7,880 nt of DNA from DATEZO01 sp035255485 (GTDB taxonomy: Bacteria > Pseudomonadota > Gammaproteobacteria > Burkholderiales > Burkholderiaceae_D). Every line of letters starts with the position of its first letter. The first letter of the stretch is position 1. Location of the stretch: contig DATEZO010000188.1 in NCBI GenBank assembly GCA_035255485.1, forward strand, positions 1 to 7,880, given 5' to 3'. The position numbers were made by a program, and so were the translations under genes. Below are positions 6,300 through 7,880 of the stretch, piece after piece. The notes under the pieces are model-generated. The model did no database searches. It saw nothing but the letters and a program-made list of their open reading frames with translations, and had not been told where the DNA came from.

Positions 6300-6306
6300 C
6301 CCGCAG

Positions 6307-7880
6307 ATGGGAAAGTTCTTTATCGACAGGCCGGTTTTTGCCTGGGTGATCGCGCTGTTCATCATTCTGGCGGGCAGCCTGTCCATCACCAAACTGCCGG
6401 TTTCGCAATATCCGAGCATTGCGCCGCCCACCATCGTGGTCACCGCAGCCTATCCCGGCGCCACCGCGCAAGCGCTGGAAGACAGTGTCACCAGCCTGAT
6501 CGAACAGGAAATGAACGGCGCCGACGGCCTGCAATACATCGAGTCGCAAAGCCAGGCCAACGGCCAAGTGCAGATCACGCTGACGTTTTCGACCAACACC
6601 AATCCGGACTTGGCCGCAGTCGATGTCCAGAACCGGCTGAAACGAGTCGAATCGCGGCTGCCGCAGGCGGTCACCCAACAGGGCGTGCAAGTCAACAAGG
6701 CGCGCAGCAACTTCCTGCTGTTCGTCACGCTGTCGTCGGAAGACAACAAACTCGACCCGATTGCATTGGGCGATTATCTGTCACGCAACGTCCTGAATGA
6801 AATCAAGCGCGTCCCGGGCGTCGGCCAGGCGCAGTTGTTCGGCAGCGAACGGGCGATGCGAATCTGGATCGATCCGGCCAGGCTGGTGGGCTACAAGCTG
6901 GTCCCGGCCGATGTCAGCACCGCGATTCGCAACCAGAACGCGCAAGTGGCGTCCGGCACGCTGGGCGAACTGCCCAGCCCCGGCACCCAGCAGATTGCCG
7001 CCACCGTGGTGGTCAACGGCCAGCTATCGACCCCGGAACAGTTCGGCGCGATCGTGCTGCGCGCCAATCCGGACGGCTCGGTAGTGCGCCTCTCCGACGT
7101 CGCCCGCATCGAACTCGGCGGCCAGGCCTACGCCACATCGGCGCGCATCGACGGCAAGCCGATTTCCGCCATCGGCGTGCAGCTGTCGCCGACCGCCAAT
7201 GCGCTTGGTACCGCTACCGCGGTGCATGCCAAGATGCAGGAACTGTCGAAATTCTTTCCGCCCAACGTCAAATACACGGTGCCGTACGACACCTCGAAGT
7301 TCGTGCGCATCTCGATCCAGGAAGTGGTCAAAACGTTGCTCGAAGCGATCGCGCTGGTGTTCCTGGTGATTTTCCTGTTCCTGCAGAACATCCGTTACAC
7401 GCTGATTCCGACCGTGGTGGTGCCGGTGGCGCTGATGGGCACTTTTGCCGTCATGTATGCGTTCGGTTTTTCGATCAACGTCCTGACCATGTTCGGCCTG
7501 GTGGTGGCGATCGGCATCCTGGTGGATGACGCCATCGTGGTGGTGGAAAACGTCGAACGGATCATGAGCGAGGAAGGGCTGTCGCCGCGCGAAGCGACGC
7601 GCAAGGCCATGGGCCAGATTTCCGGCGCACTGGTCGGCATCACGCTGGTGCTGGTCTCGGTCTTTATTCCGATGGCGTTTTTTGCCGGCGCGGTGGGCGC
7701 CATTTATCGGCAATTCACCTTATCGATGGTGGCGTCGATCCTGTTCTCGATATTGATGGCGTTCTCACTGACGCCGGCGCTGGCGGCAACCATCCTGAAA
7801 CCGATCAGGAAAGGCGAGCACCATGAACGAAAAGGCTTTTACGGCTGGTTCAACCGCCGCTTCCGTGCCACGTTGGAGGG
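6307..7880 (+). CDS. RND multidrug efflux pump (MexB/AcrB, HAE1 family), 3' truncated
   Basis: The N-terminal 524 codons of an inner-membrane proton/drug antiporter; the family is about 1,040-1,050 residues, so roughly half is present and the frame runs open to the window edge. It begins MGKFFIDRPVFAWV, the classic RND start, with TM1 at about 9-28. The porter domain follows, then TM2-TM6 from about 336 to 498. Residue numbering matches AcrB without gaps as far as seen. The proton-relay pair is D407-D408 in GILVDDAIVVVENVER (403-418), and E346 lies in TM2. Drug-pocket positions S134, F136, Q176 and F178 are conserved. AcrB N274 is replaced by Ala. A conserved GFYGWFNRRF stretch (510-519) precedes the cut. 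With the adaptor 11 nt upstream it forms a standard two-gene pump operon; an outer-membrane factor may follow beyond the window or be encoded elsewhere. Substrates are unknown. Confidence 0.96.
   Translation, partial: MGKFFIDRPVFAWVIALFIILAGSLSITKLPVSQYPSIAPPTIVVTAAYPGATAQALEDSVTSLIEQEMNGADGLQYIESQSQANGQVQITLTFSTNTNPDLAAVDVQNRLKRVESRLPQAVTQQGVQVNKARSNFLLFVTLSSEDNKLDPIALGDYLSRNVLNEIKRVPGVGQAQLFGSERAMRIWIDPARLVGYKLVPADVSTAIRNQNAQVASGTLGELPSPGTQQIAATVVVNGQLSTPEQFGAIVLRANPDGSVVRLSDVARIELGGQAYATSARIDGKPISAIGVQLSPTANALGTATAVHAKMQELSKFFPPNVKYTVPYDTSKFVRISIQEVVKTLLEAIALVFLVIFLFLQNIRYTLIPTVVVPVALMGTFAVMYAFGFSINVLTMFGLVVAIGILVDDAIVVVENVERIMSEEGLSPREATRKAMGQISGALVGITLVLVSVFIPMAFFAGAVGAIYRQFTLSMVASILFSILMAFSLTPALAATILKPIRKGEHHERKGFYGWFNRRFRATLE

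Noticed and set aside
7024..7713. Minus-strand open frame (229 codons) antisense to the pump
   Set aside because: The translation is a low-complexity His/Arg/Gln/Asp-rich shadow of the pump gene.

Overview
The window looks like chromosomal DNA of a Gram-negative proteobacterium. The coding sequence is fairly GC-rich, and two envelope-spanning systems are encoded: a TonB-dependent outer-membrane receptor and an RND efflux pump. The protein style (MexA/AcrB-type pump, GGDEF-EAL protein with a CHASE8-like sensor) suggests a betaproteobacterium, perhaps Burkholderiales/Oxalobacteraceae. That placement is an impression from memory, because there is no rRNA or marker gene in the window.

Left half, minus strand (4556 down to 23): a tightly packed three-gene operon. 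In transcription order it encodes a TonB-dependent receptor, a small periplasmic YfiR-family (DUF4154) protein, and a membrane-bound CHASE8-like/GGDEF/EAL protein for cyclic-di-GMP turnover. The first two genes are 8 nt apart. The last two overlap by 4 nt (ATGA), with a good Shine-Dalgarno inside the end of yfiR. The layout resembles the YfiB-YfiR-YfiN circuit, in which YfiR represses the diguanylate cyclase YfiN from the periplasm. Three things differ: the OmpA-like lipoprotein YfiB is absent from the window and a TonB receptor is in the operon, the effector also carries an EAL domain with all its catalytic residues, and there is almost no room for a HAMP domain between its second membrane helix and GGDEF. 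A reasonable model is that receptor occupancy or envelope state is passed through YfiR to c-di-GMP turnover. This is inference.

Middle (4557-5080): a gene-free divergent region of about 520 nt. It contains a perfect 10-bp inverted repeat whose arms flank a sigma-70-like promoter, an element (GGCAGG[T]CATGC, 18 nt, TAGAAT) present once in each direction, and an unusual cluster of CATGC words. It probably holds the promoters and operators of both flanking operons.

Right half, plus strand (5081-7880): a two-gene RND efflux operon, a lipoprotein periplasmic adaptor (MexA/AcrA family, complete) followed 11 nt later by the inner-membrane pump (MexB/AcrB family, HAE1 type). The pump runs off the right edge after 524 codons, about half its usual length. 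No local regulator (TetR, MarR or LysR) and no outer-membrane channel gene lie in the window. I saw no RNA genes, CRISPR arrays, insertion sequences or clear terminators.
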